Assembly (NCBI GenBank): GCA_023374045.1
Contig: CM041778.1
Coordinates: 362,860,831-362,924,830 of the forward strand
DNA: 64,000 bases
Direction: 5' to 3'
DNA from: Limonium bicolor
Taxonomy: Eukaryota > Streptophyta > Magnoliopsida > Caryophyllales > Plumbaginaceae
The notes beneath the pieces were generated by a model. It was not told where the DNA came from. It made no database searches and worked only from the letters and a program-made list of their open reading frames with translations. The position numbers and the translations under genes were made by a program. Each line of letters opens with the position of its first letter. The stretch's first letter is position 1. This document shows, piece by piece, positions 24,553-34,273 of this stretch.

Positions 24553-24791
24553 TTATTTTACAGGTGACCACGAAGAGAAAGAGTGATTGGGATGGGATTA
24601 GGCTTGAGAGTTTATATGTTTTATTACTGTTTACTTTTGTTAAATTTTCTCGAGGTTCAGGCCGTGACAGTTGTAATCATTAAGTTGAATTTTGGTGAGG
24701 TTTGGTACCGGGTGTTTGGAACCCGATGGTCTGTATGCCTTTAGTATTTTATTTCCGCTATAAATATGTTAAATGGGGGCGTTACAAAAAT

Positions 24792-24803
24792 TGGTATTAG
24801 AGC
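24792..24803 (+). other. Element A primer-binding site (initiator tRNA-Met)
   Basis: TGGTATTAGAGC follows the LTR end by five bases and differs by one base from the initiator tRNA-Met complement TGGTATCAGAGC. It is followed by the inverted pair agagcgta ... tacgctct. The gag leader occupies 24804-25045 without other recognisable signals. Confidence 0.85.
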
Positions 24804-25045
24804 GTAGTTACGCTCTGAACCAGAGAAAACAGCCGAGTGAAATACTTAGATTATAGGTGCACTTAAAACTGGGAACTGGGGTAGATTGGGAAGTGAGAAT
24901 TCCAGAAAGGCGCGTGACCCTACCCCATACTTACTTCATGTACATACGAACCGTCCTTAGGACGTTATAAATATTTCATATTCTACATAGATAGTTTAGA
25001 CTTTATAATACGCCTTCTGAGCAACAAAACCGTCATACCAGCTAG

Positions 25046-25256
25046 ATGTCTCGAAGAGGAGGAAGAGGAGGAGCTGGTCCCTTAGGAGGCTATGGACCCG
25101 ACGCTGTCACCCCGGAGGTCATAGCGCAGATTGTGACAGCTGCATTGGCCCAGCAGGCTCAGATCCCACAGCCACCACCGAATGGTCCCCGGGAGTTCAA
25201 CTGGCTGAAGGCGGTTAACGACCTTCGTCCTCCCATCTATGAAGGCCAACCAGAAC
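25046..25256 (+). pseudogene. Element A gag, N-terminal part (split by solo LTR H)
   Basis: Gag forms the virus-like particle. The ATG at 25046 opens a Gly/Arg-rich start (MSRRGGRGG), then VTPEVIAQIVTAALAQQ and FNWLKAVNDLRPPIYEGQPE, which is the usual lead-in to the Retrotrans_gag domain of Tekay-type elements. The frame is cut after 70 codons at the TG of solo LTR H. After H the gag frame resumes in phase once one copy of the AGAAC duplication is discounted, so the insertion alone, without further loss, broke it here. Confidence 0.85.
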
Positions 25257-28200
25257 TGAAATACCGCTAACCGTTAAAATATAATTTAATGATCTAAGAT
25301 GATTAATAAACATCTAAATATTATTGGGGAACAATCTAAAGATCTCAACAAGGCAAACACGCCTTAAGATCGGTAAAGCCAAAAATGTGCTTTAAGACAC
25401 CATAAAGATTGTATGACCTCAAATAGGATCCAAAGTGGATTCCTAAGTATTATAATGAATTAATGAACACAAAAAAACCGTTCTCAAGGAGAACTAAGCT
25501 CAGGAACACCTGTGACACAAAAATGCGCTAAACACCTTAAAGCACGTTTTTGCGAGATTGCCTTTTAAATTGATTTTTAATGGGCTTAAAGATTATAATT
25601 ACCCTTAAATATGATATTTTATCATATTATATCATATTAGGAATTTAATTCCAGAAATTTATGAAATTTTACAAATTTAATATTAAAATATTAATAAAAC
25701 CCTAAAGTGGGGCCCGCATGAGTCAAATTGACCAAGTATGGTCAATGTCAATTAATTGACCCATTTGGACCATGGAAATCGGCTGGCAAGAGGAGAGGAG
25801 ACAGCTTGCAATAATTAAGAGACAAATTGATACCTAACACAATTTACAATAGTAAAACTTACTTTTTCAATTATTTCCAACCTTTCCCCCTCTTCCTTCC
25901 TCCTTGTCCGATCCCATCCTCTCCAACCGAGCTCCTCTCCTTCCTAGCAGCTCTCAAGTCTGGTTCTTGAGCATGGAAGGCAAATCTAGCTCCTAAGCTC
26001 TTAAGGTAAGTGTTTTAAGGTCATTTTTAGCCGCCCTTTTTTCTTCATCTCTTCACTACCTACACCTAGATTTCGTGGTTCATCAATTTCTATGCTTATT
26101 CTCAGTGTTCTAAGGTTATAACAAGAGCAAAACTCGTTAAGCAAGTAGAGGGACCAAGGTTGTTCAAAATTTCATTTTAAGGTAAAAACATACCCTAAGC
26201 CTCTCAATCTTTCAAGCGGGTTTCTTCCTTCAATTTTTATGAGTTTATACACTCATAATCTTCATATTTACATGTTCATTCAGTTGGTTAGCCATTTGGA
26301 GCAAGGGTGACCAAGATCCAAAGGAAATACCCTCTTTTAAGGCATTTTTCCAAGGTAAAACCTAATAACAAGGTAGCTCGTTGTGATCTAACTATTTCCT
26401 ATGTCAATATGGTGGATCTAACACCTTGTGGTGTATTTGGTTCAGGTCGAAACCACCTAGAACTTCCCTTGCATTTTAAGGTGATTTTTGCCTTAAATCT
26501 TACATTAATTATTCCTTATGGTTAAGCTCAAGCTTGGAGTGTAACCATATCTTGTTTTTGTGTATTAAACATGTCTAAATCATGTGGGAATTTTCCTACA
26601 AGAAGCCGAGTGCATACAAGAATAACCAAGGTATAAACACCTTAAACTTTATGATTTTTATAATTTTTAAGCATATATATATAAATATATATATATATAT
26701 AATATATGGCCGTGAGTGAAATTACATATATAGGTCATATTGACCTAAATGGAAAAAAATGGCTAAGATAATTAAGCTAGTCATTTAAGAGAGATTTAAT
26801 TAACATAATGGTCAAATTATGACATTATGTGGAAAAATAATTAAACCAAAGTGAGGCCGAGAATATATGTTATATTTTGAGACTTTATTGTGTATTTATT
26901 TTGCAAGTTCAGGTTGTAATAAGGCCATGTCATTAGGCCATTTTAATTTAAGTTTATAAGCTTATTTAGTTTTTGTTTATGCTTATATTAAACTCGGGGC
27001 CAATTCGTAATTACTAGGAATTAGAAAGCCGTGGGCTTAATTTAGAGCAATTTAGGGTTTTAAAATGAATTTAATAAAAATTATAACATTTTATAAAGTT
27101 TTGGGTCCAAATTGTAAAAATAGAAAAGTATAGGTTATTTTAGAGATTACCGAAAATTGGTTCCCATTTGGAATTAAAGTCAAAGTTGACTATATAGGAG
27201 ACTTGACCAAGTTTGGGAAATTTAAGAATTAAAATACTACCTTATATTAAGATAAGTATTAATTTGTAAAAGATTTAAAAGAGATGGGGCATAATGTAAT
27301 TTCCGAAAACTTGGGGTACTAGATGGAGTTTAGTACAAACCTTAGGTTATTAGGAATTTTTTAGAAATTTATTTGGTTAAATTTAGAGTTTATATGAGTA
27401 TATAAGTATAATATAAGATACTTTATAACATTGTTACAAATGGGTAATAAAGGGGTGAAAACCGAGATTTAAAAGGAGTATAAGGTTAGAATAATATTTA
27501 TAACCTTTTGGTATAGTTTGGTAATTTTTGAAATGATATATAAGTTTAGAAAGATATATGTATATTATGGTTTAAGGGAATTAGAAAACTATGTATTATA
27601 ATTGGGATGGAATTGTGATTTATAGAATTTTAGTGTGTGTAATGGAAACCGAAATATAAGGGGCTATTTGGATTTTATAAACAAAATATAACTATAGGTT
27701 ATAATTGTTTTAAATGACTTAATGTCATAAGATATGTTATATAACAATAATGTAACATTATATTAACTAAGTGGTGAGTTTTGTAAATATTTAAGAACAT
27801 AGGTGCTGTTCGGAAATATTAATATTTTTAAATGGAATTTATAATATGGTTTTGATGTTATAAGGATATAACATTTATAATATAAGAGTATTCATTAGAA
27901 GATGAATATATATTATAAGACTTCCATATAAGAAATAGTTCCATACTACATACACATAAATAAATATATGTTATGGTGGAAAATATAATATGGTTTAAAG
28001 ACCATGTGTTTTCATAGAGAAATGACATATGATAAAGGGAAAAGAATTACAAACATTAGATGTAGAATTCTAATATTAGGAGTAGACATGGGATAATAAG
28101 AATTTATACATTCAAAGTATTGTTTACAAATGAATTATACCACATTGAATTTAAAAAAAAGAGACAACCTTAGGAAATAATACTAATACTAAGGTGAGAT

Positions 28201-29900
28201 GCATAATGCATGACAAAGGATCACACTGCAATAATGAAATAAACTATACGACATACAAGGGTGAGTTAAGTCACATGCGATAACGAGTTCAACAATAAGT
28301 ATATAATATACAAGACAAACTACGCATTAATAACACTTTTCCAATCTCGAGTTAAACCTAAAACCCGACAAATGTTGATAGCTAATAACGGGGGGTAACC
28401 GGGAGGTATTAGTGACGGTACGGGGTACCGTAGAATTGTGTTGTTATAACGGTATGCTAATCAGTAGGCATTTGTATTGTTTAGACTGTTAGAGACTACA
28501 ACGAGGAGCATCGGATCTCGCTGATTCATACTCCACCGTAATACAATCAGGGTGAACGGTATTTGTTATGTGTCTCTGATTGTCTCTGAGGGCTTCCTAG
28601 TTCAACTTCTGTGTGATCTGCGATAAGATTGTTTGTCTGAATGTGATATTAATATGCATGAATTGTATATTATAGCTGCTTATTATTACTGTTGTTGAGT
28701 TAACTATCGGTTTCGTATATAGGTAACCAATATATATAAAACTAACTAGCGGCTATGGTGCTATCTTATATGAAATATAAGGATCGTCAGAAAAACGTTG
28801 TAGCACTAGGATAATAAGATATACATATTATCCGAGACTTTTATACGGAGCATTGGCGTTTCTGAACGCCGCTCTTGTATCTAACACTGGATCCCGAGTT
28901 TACAGACTCTGGATTGGACAATGACCTTAGTCTGTGTTAGGAAAAAAAATTGGTAATGCGATGCGATGGTATAATTAATTAATGGAAAGGAAGTAAAGCC
29001 AGGAGGATGTGGCTCTTGGTGCGCGCTGTGATCATAAAAACGATACCAGAATGTCCGCGTACGGGTCCGCAAGTATCAAGAAAATTTCCCGTGAGCTAGA
29101 ATGGCTCGTTGGTCGGAGACTCTATGTTGGAGTGGCTACTGCGTGGGTGACCCGCCATAATCTATGGGTAACTAGAGACATGTCGTTTTAACGAGACATT
29201 GTCACTAGGTATAACTGAACAAATAATATAGTTAAGAATTATACAGTGGCGAACGATATTGGTTTCTACACCATGGACGAGAACTAGTACTTGTTCATTG
29301 TTCTCGTTGTTTCGCTTGGTTGTTCATTGGTTATACTTGTGGTTATATTATATATGGTGATGGTTGTGTTTATTGTATGGATGTTACTGTTAATTGTTTT
29401 ACAGTTTTAAATATTAAAACGGTATTGCATGTAATGAACCTCATGCTCTCGACCAAATAATTGAGGAGTCTTTGGGGGCATGACGGGGCATGTGAAGACA
29501 TACTCAACAGGGGCTGATTCCATACCACAAACCATTTTCATGCAGGTGACTAGCTGGTGGGTCGCAGCGAGGCGTGACTATTGTGATATTACTGTTGGAT
29601 TAGACTTGGTACGGTGTGATACTCAGGTTGTTTTGGACTCGGGTTGTTTAACCGAGGTGTATTTGGTTTAGATGCTCACGGTCTCTAATAATTGGTTGTT
29701 GTTAGATTTGTTTTAAATTGTTAAGTACTACTATCTATCTCTTGTGGTCACTGCGGGAATATGTTTCGCATGTTGATTATCAGGTAACTCGTTATCACCC
29801 GTATGGGCGAGTGATAACTGTGACACCATTAGAACGACAATCTGTTATTTACCGCTGCGATTATATTATTTTTAGGAGCAGGATTAGTAGGGGTGTTACA
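25257..29900 (+). mobile_element. Solo LTR H (4644 bp) inside element A gag
   Basis: It begins TGAAATACCGC and ends GGTGTTACA, the terminal pattern of the other long-LTR gypsy elements here, and is flanked by the 5-bp duplication AGAAC (25252-25256 and 29901-29905). No interior or second LTR is present, so the full element was lost by LTR-LTR recombination. It is AT-rich with a TA microsatellite near 26680-26703, a CT-rich tract near 25880-25945 and the hairpin block near 29471-29550. Small frames within it resemble nothing. Confidence 0.92.
29471..29550 (+). promoter_or_regulatory. Conserved LTR hairpin block (solo LTR H copy)
   Basis: The block reads tttgggggcatgacgggg, then ggggctga, a spacer, ccattttcatGCAGGTGAC. 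It is preceded by catgctctcgacc, comparable to catgctatcgacaatt in element B at 13671-13686. It is the most diverged of the copies. Confidence 0.4.
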
Positions 29901-30321
29901 AGAACCGAAGACTTTAGAGAAATACATAGACGAGATGCAGAAGGCCTTCACCACTCTACATGTTCCAGTGAATCGTCAGGTGGACATAGTGGCCTACTTT
30001 CTTCAGGGACCCGCGCATCGATGGTGGCAGACAGCTAGAGCCGAGCTGACGGCCCAGGCGAACTTTGACTTCCAGGCATTTCTAGTGGCCCTGAGAGCTA
30101 AATTCTATCCATCCTATCTACAGAAGAGGATGAGGAGTGAGTTCGAGCAGCTGAAGCAAGGGAGTCTCTCTGTTGCTGAGTACTATAATAAGTTTGTGGA
30201 GTTACTTGCTGTTATTGGAGAGGGAGCTTACGCCCCAAGATATCTGGTGGACAAATTCCATACCGGCCTGAACTTCAAGATCATGACTATGATCGGTTCC
30301 ACCAGAGGGATGACCCTACAG

Positions 30322-30388
30322 GTATGGAATATGATTTAAAATTTCTGGTACACAAAGGTTTCTCCACTAACATATATTGTCACCACAG
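30322..30388 (+). other. Putative intron 1 in gag (67 nt)
   Basis: GT at 30322 (context CAG/GTATGG) and AG at 30387-30388 (context CACCACAG/G). A CTAAC branch-point-like site is at 30367-30371, and the segment is AT-rich. It contains an in-frame stop, while removing it keeps the gag frame in phase 0. This is sequence evidence only; splicing is not shown. Confidence 0.6.
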
Positions 30389-30599
30389 GAGTTAGCGGAT
30401 GATGCGAATGACTGTGAGACCACCATTGCCTACCAAGACTCCGTGCTAGGCAAGAGGAAGGGGAATGGAGAAAGAGGAAATGGAGGAAACTTTTCCTAGA
30501 ACTACGAGAGGAAAGGAAAGTTCTACAAGGGGAGGGACGAGAAGGCCATGGTCCCCTCCTATACTAATGCTGAGCCACTCCGCTCCCAGCCATTTAAGG

Positions 30600-30668
30600 G
30601 TGAGATAAATCAGAAACTCCAAAGTGGTTATATCTTGTTATCAATTACTAACCTTGAGACTGAAACAG
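30600..30668 (+). other. Putative intron 2 in gag (69 nt)
   Basis: GT at 30600 (context AAGG/GTGAGA) and AG at 30667-30668 (context GAAACAG/GG), with TACTAAC upstream of the acceptor. The length is a multiple of three and the frame is open through it, so it could be retained or removed without loss of phase. It interrupts the stretch just before the Cys/His region, which other gag proteins of this type encode without a gap. Confidence 0.5.
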
Positions 30669-31034
30669 GGAACCAACTTGCGAGAAAGTTCCTCTGCAAG
30701 TGGTGCAAGAAGGACCACCCGGGCAAGGATTGTAAGGGCAACCTGGTGGACTGCCACCACTGCGGTAGGATGGGGCACAGATCGTTCGAATGCTTCCTGA
30801 ACCCGGATTCCAGGAACTACAAGCCACGCACCGGGAACCCTGCTAGAGCCCCAGTTGCTACTACTACTGGAGGAGGTCGAGGTGGCACAGGAGGTGCTGG
30901 ACCTTCTACCAGTCGCCCTGCCCAGAGTCATCCACAGAGGCCGGGACAGAACTATCCCCAGAGGCCGGGCAAGGCACCAGTCCTTAACATGGTGGACCGT
31001 GTCGAGGCAGCAAGTGATGACCCGAGTTCACCTG

Positions 31035-31284
31035 GTGAGGACTATTTTCCTCATGAAGAGGCTTAGACCCTTATTTCTTTACATTCAGTTGTCTAGTTTT
31101 TCGTTGGCAATGTAAAAGGGATGAACTATAAACCCTTCATTTTGTTTCGTTACGAACCTTTCATTTCCAGTTGTGAACCTTGACTTATTTATTTAATGGC
31201 AATTGTTGTTCAGCTTTCGATTTGCTTTCCTATTTTGCCCTATACCACACCCAACATTCCTTTTGAAGCCAAACCACCCACCAG
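31035..31284 (+). other. Putative intron joining gag to the AlkB-like frame (250 nt)
   Basis: The donor is CACCTG/GTGAGG at 31035, 30 bases before the gag stop, and the acceptor is CACCCACCAG at 31284. Joining leaves the codon phase intact (one base before, two after) and leads straight into the AlkB-like frame. The acceptor at 32019 (TCGTGTAG) has the same phase and would skip AlkB. The segment holds the gag stop and a degenerate repeat (aacccttcatttt / gaacctttcattt). Confidence 0.45.
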
Positions 31285-31925
31285 AGAAGTGTGAGGTCTT
31301 GAGACCCGGGATGATCTTACTACGAGAATACCTGACCCCAGCAGTCCAGTATGCATTGATCCTCAAGATCAGGGAGTTAGGTGTGAAGGAAGGAAATTTT
31401 TACACCCCTACCTTCAAGAATGGTTCAACCATGAAGGTGAAGATCATGTGCCTAGGTAAGAAGTGGAACCACACCACCAAGACCTATGAAGAAGTGAAGG
31501 TGCCACCAATCCCGGAGGAACTGCAGACCATCATTAGAGCTGCAGTTAAGGCAGCACAAGAATTGGAGGATGAGCCCGTCCTAGACCTAACCTCAGACGT
31601 TTGCATCATCAATTTTTATGGAAAAGAAGGTAAGCTAGGGTTGCATCAATATAAGGATGAATCCCTAGAATCCATCACCAAAGGAGTTCCAGTGGTTTCC
31701 ATATCACTTGGAGACGACACGGAGTTCCTATTCGGTGACCAGAAGAGGATGGACCTTGCCACCAAGATCATCCTGAAGTCAGGTGATGTACTGATCTTTG
31801 GTGGGACAGCTAGACTCATCTACCATGGAGTGAAGAGAATCAAGCCCAACACAGCCCCCACACCCATTATTAACCAGACTCACCTGAAACCTGGCCGATT
31901 AAACCTGACCTTTAGACAGATCTAG
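31285..31925 (+). CDS. AlkB-like 2-oxoglutarate/Fe(II) dioxygenase carried by element A
   Basis: AlkB enzymes oxidatively remove methyl groups from nucleic acid bases using Fe(II) and 2-oxoglutarate. This frame resembles plant ALKBH1-like proteins: LRPGMILLREY at the N-terminus, MCLGKKW, then SDVCIINFYGKEGKLGLHQ, VPVVSISLGDDTEFLFG, LKSGDVLIFGG, LIYHGVKRI and GRLNLTFRQI before TAG. The second iron His (31824-31826) and the two Arg of the RxxxxxR end (31896 and 31914) are kept. The HxD motif reads His-Gln-Tyr: His 31644-31646, then TAT at 31650-31652 where the family has Asp, a likely GAT to TAT change, so this copy is probably inactive. The open frame reaches back to 31203 but starts with TTG; the first ATG is 31311, inside the conserved start. 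The core is uninterrupted by introns and about 210 residues long, shorter than plant host proteins. It lies in sense between gag and protease, so capture of a host transcript by the retroelement is the simplest reading. Confidence 0.88.
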
Positions 31926-32122
31926 CCATGTACTTTAAAATTTCAGCTTTGTAATCATTAAACTGCTCATGAAGCTTTCAATAAGAATGGAAATTCTAAG
32001 AACTTATTTCTTCGTGTAGGAGCTGGAAATTTAGAGGTCAGGCTGAATGTGTTGGACCAGGCTCAAGCAAAGAGCAATGGGACGGTCATCACAGGTATAC
32101 CAATTAACCTTGAACAACTACT
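31926..32122 (+). other. Spacer with exon-like segment between AlkB and protease
   Basis: After the AlkB stop comes an AT-rich stretch ending in tttcttcgtgtag (AG at 32018-32019). From 32020 to 32094 a frame reads AGNLEVRLNVLDQAQAKSN followed by GTVITG, like the VVTG or VVIG segment just before the protease in Tekay-type elements. A donor-like GTATAC follows at 32095. I cannot find an acceptor of matching phase and sensible length before the protease, so the join into pol is unresolved (an indel may have changed the phase). Confidence 0.45.
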
Positions 32123-34273
32123 TTGGAGGAGTTACTAGAAACCTTAAAACTTCACTCAATAATTGCAAGCACATTCCAAATTAATGGACTGAAGGCCACC
32201 GTCCTGTTTGATTCTGGAGCCTCCCACTCCTTCATATCCCAAGCATTTCATACTAAGATAAATGCCCCCATAGAGGATATCCATGATTGCTCAGTTTTGT
32301 TGCCGTCCAAGGAGTTGATCAAATGCAGTAAACATTGCAAGAATCTGAGCATGCACATCAAGGGAGCAGACTTCCTACTTGATGCCATTGTCTTCCCTGG
32401 CATGGGATTTGACATAATTGTGGGCATGGACACGCTACAGCGGTACAGAGGTAGACTACACTGCGTAGAGCATCGTCTCCTCTTAAAGTCAGCCACAGGG
32501 ATCACAGTATCGTACCGAATGCAACCCAAGCAGCCGACTGTGAAGGTTGTATCGGCATTATCCCTGATGAAGGAAGTGTCCAAGGGCGCGACTGCCTACT
32601 ACTGTTATGCCCAGGATCTGAGGACGGATCCGAAGTTCAGGAGTGACGTTCCCATTATGTCGGAGTATCCCGATGTCTTTCCAGAGGAGCTACCTGGACT
32701 ACCACCACTGAGAGAGGTTGACTTCAACATCGACCTCGTACTTGGCACGAGACCGATTGCTAAAGCTCCCTACCGGATGGGCCCTGCAGAGATGGTCGAG
32801 TTAAAGAAGCAGTTGCAGGAACTACTAGATAAGGGCTTCATCAGACCTAGTGTCTCACCCTGGGGCGCTCCTGTGCTGTTCGTCAAGAAAAAGGACGGAA
32901 GCATGAGACTGTGTATAGACTACAGAGAGCTGAACAATGTCACGATCAAAAACAAGTACCCACTGCCCAGGATCGATGACTTGTTCGACCAGCTGAGGGG
33001 AGCAAAGGTGTTCTCTAAGATTGATCTGCGCTCCGGATATCACCAGATAGCTGTAGCTGAGCCAGACATTGAGAAGACAGCCTTCCGGACCAGATACGGC
33101 CACTATGAGTTCACAGTGATGCCGTTTGGACTGACCAATGCACCGGCGAGATTTATGGATTTGATGCAGGGAGTCTTCCAAGCCCAGTTAGATAAGTCGG
33201 TAGTCGTATTTATAGACGACATTCTAGTCTTCTCCCAGAGCAAAGAGGAACATGAGCAGCATTTGAGGACAGTCTTGGAGACACTGAGGGAGAAACAATT
33301 GTATGCCGAATTCCGCAAGTGTGAATTCTGGCTGGACAAGGTGTCATTTCTTGGACACGTGATCTCAGCTGAGGGAGTTTCTGTAGACCCAGCAAAGATC
33401 GAGGTAGTGAAGAGCTGGCATAGACCTCGCACTGTGACAGAGGTTAGGAGTTTCCTTGGGTTGGCTGGCTACTATAGACGCTTTGTGAAGGACTTCTCCA
33501 GGCTAGCCAAGCCCTTGACCTCCTTGATGAAGAAGGACAACCCTTTTGTATGGACGGAGGCTTGTGAGGTCTCCTTCAAGGCGCTGAAGGACGCCTTGAC
33601 CATAGCTCCAGTATTGATTATCCCAGAGGGGAATGAGGGGTACGAGGTATATTGCGATGCTTCAGGCAGAGGGATTGGTGGGGTACTAATGCAGCATGGC
33701 CGAGTAGTAGCGTATGCTTCTAGACAGCTGAAGAAGCACGAAGAGAATTACCCCACACACGACCTTGAGCTCCTCGCTATAGTCTTCGCCTCGAAGATCT
33801 GGCGACATTACTTATATGGAGCCACAGTCCGGATTATGACAGACCATAAGAGTTTGAAGTACATCTGGACCCAGAAGGAGCTGAATTTGAGACAGCGACG
33901 ATGGGTTAAGCTACTGGCCGATTATGACATCAACCTCCAGTACACAGAAGGGAAAGGAAATGTTGTGGCAGATGCTCTGAGCAGAAGAGCTTATTCACTT
34001 CTTGCTTTGATAGAGATGACCACGATAGCTGAGGAGGTGTATGCAGCCCAGGACAGTGACGTTTATCTACAGGGCATCAGACAGAAGTTAGCAGACGGGT
34101 TGACTAACGGTTTGAAGTATGACTACGAGCTGGACAGCGAGGGACACCTTCGAGTCAGAGGCAGATCTGCGTTCCTCAGGATGCGACAGAACTTCAGACC
34201 AGGATTCTTTCAGAGGCTCATTCCTCGACATTATCAGTACACCCTGGAGCCACCAAGATGTACAAGGACTTGA
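32123..34273 (+). CDS. Element A pol: aspartic protease, reverse transcriptase, RNase H
   Basis: The frame is open for 716 codons but begins with TTG, so it needs a Gag-Pol join or upstream frame rather than its own start. Numbering from that TTG: protease active site [10 protein letters not shown] (Asp 30); RT with [14 protein letters not shown] near 258-272, [11 protein letters not shown], and the catalytic [10 protein letters not shown] (Asp 365 and 366); RNase H with YCDASG (Asp 512), [11 protein letters not shown] (Glu 549) and [10 protein letters not shown] (Asp 574); then the connection [19 protein letters not shown] and ADALSRR. All catalytic residues are present. The domain order continued by integrase is Ty3/gypsy. 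The frame is lost near 34210-34220 by a one-base shift, so the end of the frame ([13 protein letters not shown]) is an artefact of the wrong frame. Confidence 0.93.
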   Translation: MEELLETLKLHSIIASTFQINGLKATVLFDSGASHSFISQAFHTKINAPIEDIHDCSVLLPSKELIKCSKHCKNLSMHIKGADFLLDAIVFPGMGFDIIVGMDTLQRYRGRLHCVEHRLLLKSATGITVSYRMQPKQPTVKVVSALSLMKEVSKGATAYYCYAQDLRTDPKFRSDVPIMSEYPDVFPEELPGLPPLREVDFNIDLVLGTRPIAKAPYRMGPAEMVELKKQLQELLDKGFIRPSVSPWGAPVLFVKKKDGSMRLCIDYRELNNVTIKNKYPLPRIDDLFDQLRGAKVFSKIDLRSGYHQIAVAEPDIEKTAFRTRYGHYEFTVMPFGLTNAPARFMDLMQGVFQAQLDKSVVVFIDDILVFSQSKEEHEQHLRTVLETLREKQLYAEFRKCEFWLDKVSFLGHVISAEGVSVDPAKIEVVKSWHRPRTVTEVRSFLGLAGYYRRFVKDFSRLAKPLTSLMKKDNPFVWTEACEVSFKALKDALTIAPVLIIPEGNEGYEVYCDASGRGIGGVLMQHGRVVAYASRQLKKHEENYPTHDLELLAIVFASKIWRHYLYGATVRIMTDHKSLKYIWTQKELNLRQRRWVKLLADYDINLQYTEGKGNVVADALSRRAYSLLALIEMTTIAEEVYAAQDSDVYLQGIRQKLADGLTNGLKYDYELDSEGHLRVRGRSAFLRMRQNFRPGFFQRLIPRHYQYTLEPPRCTRT

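Larger units (their letters stand above)
23793..24786 (+). repeat. Element A left LTR, segment 3
   Basis: The LTR of element A resumes after element B and ends GGCGTTACA at 24786. It contains a tandem array at 23980-24150 and the hairpin block at 24473-24552 (CCCACCCC-act-CGGGGTGGG then a T-rich run and GCAGGTAC). No gene is seen; the small frame at 23785-24030 runs across the junction with element B and is chance. Confidence 0.85.
29906..31064 (+). pseudogene. Element A gag, C-terminal part with zinc knuckle
   Basis: From 29906 the frame continues with PKTLEKYIDEMQKAF, AYFLQGPAHRWWQTARAEL and KFYPSYLQKRMRSEFEQLKQ, the Retrotrans_gag (PF03732-like) core. It is interrupted at 30322 by an intron-like segment, resumes at 30389 (ELADDANDCETT), meets an in-frame TAG at 30497-30499 (CAG to TAG by one transition), and runs on to a CCHC knuckle CHHCGRMGHRSFEC (30752-30793), with a shorter Cys/His cluster just before. 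A Gly/Pro-rich tail (GGGRGGTGG, SHPQRPGQNYPQRPGK) ends at the TAG 31064-31066. The knuckle should bind element RNA. Unspliced, gag stops at 31066; spliced at 31035 it would run into the AlkB-like frame or towards protease. Confidence 0.85.

Noticed and set aside
31203..31284. N-terminal extension of the AlkB-like frame (signal-like hydrophobic start)
   Set aside because: The extension begins with TTG, has intron-like pyrimidine-rich composition, ends at an AG acceptor and has no counterpart in plant AlkB proteins.
32248..33432. Minus-strand frames of about 110 codons opposite element A pol
   Set aside because: They are shadows of the strongly supported protease-RT frame on the plus strand.
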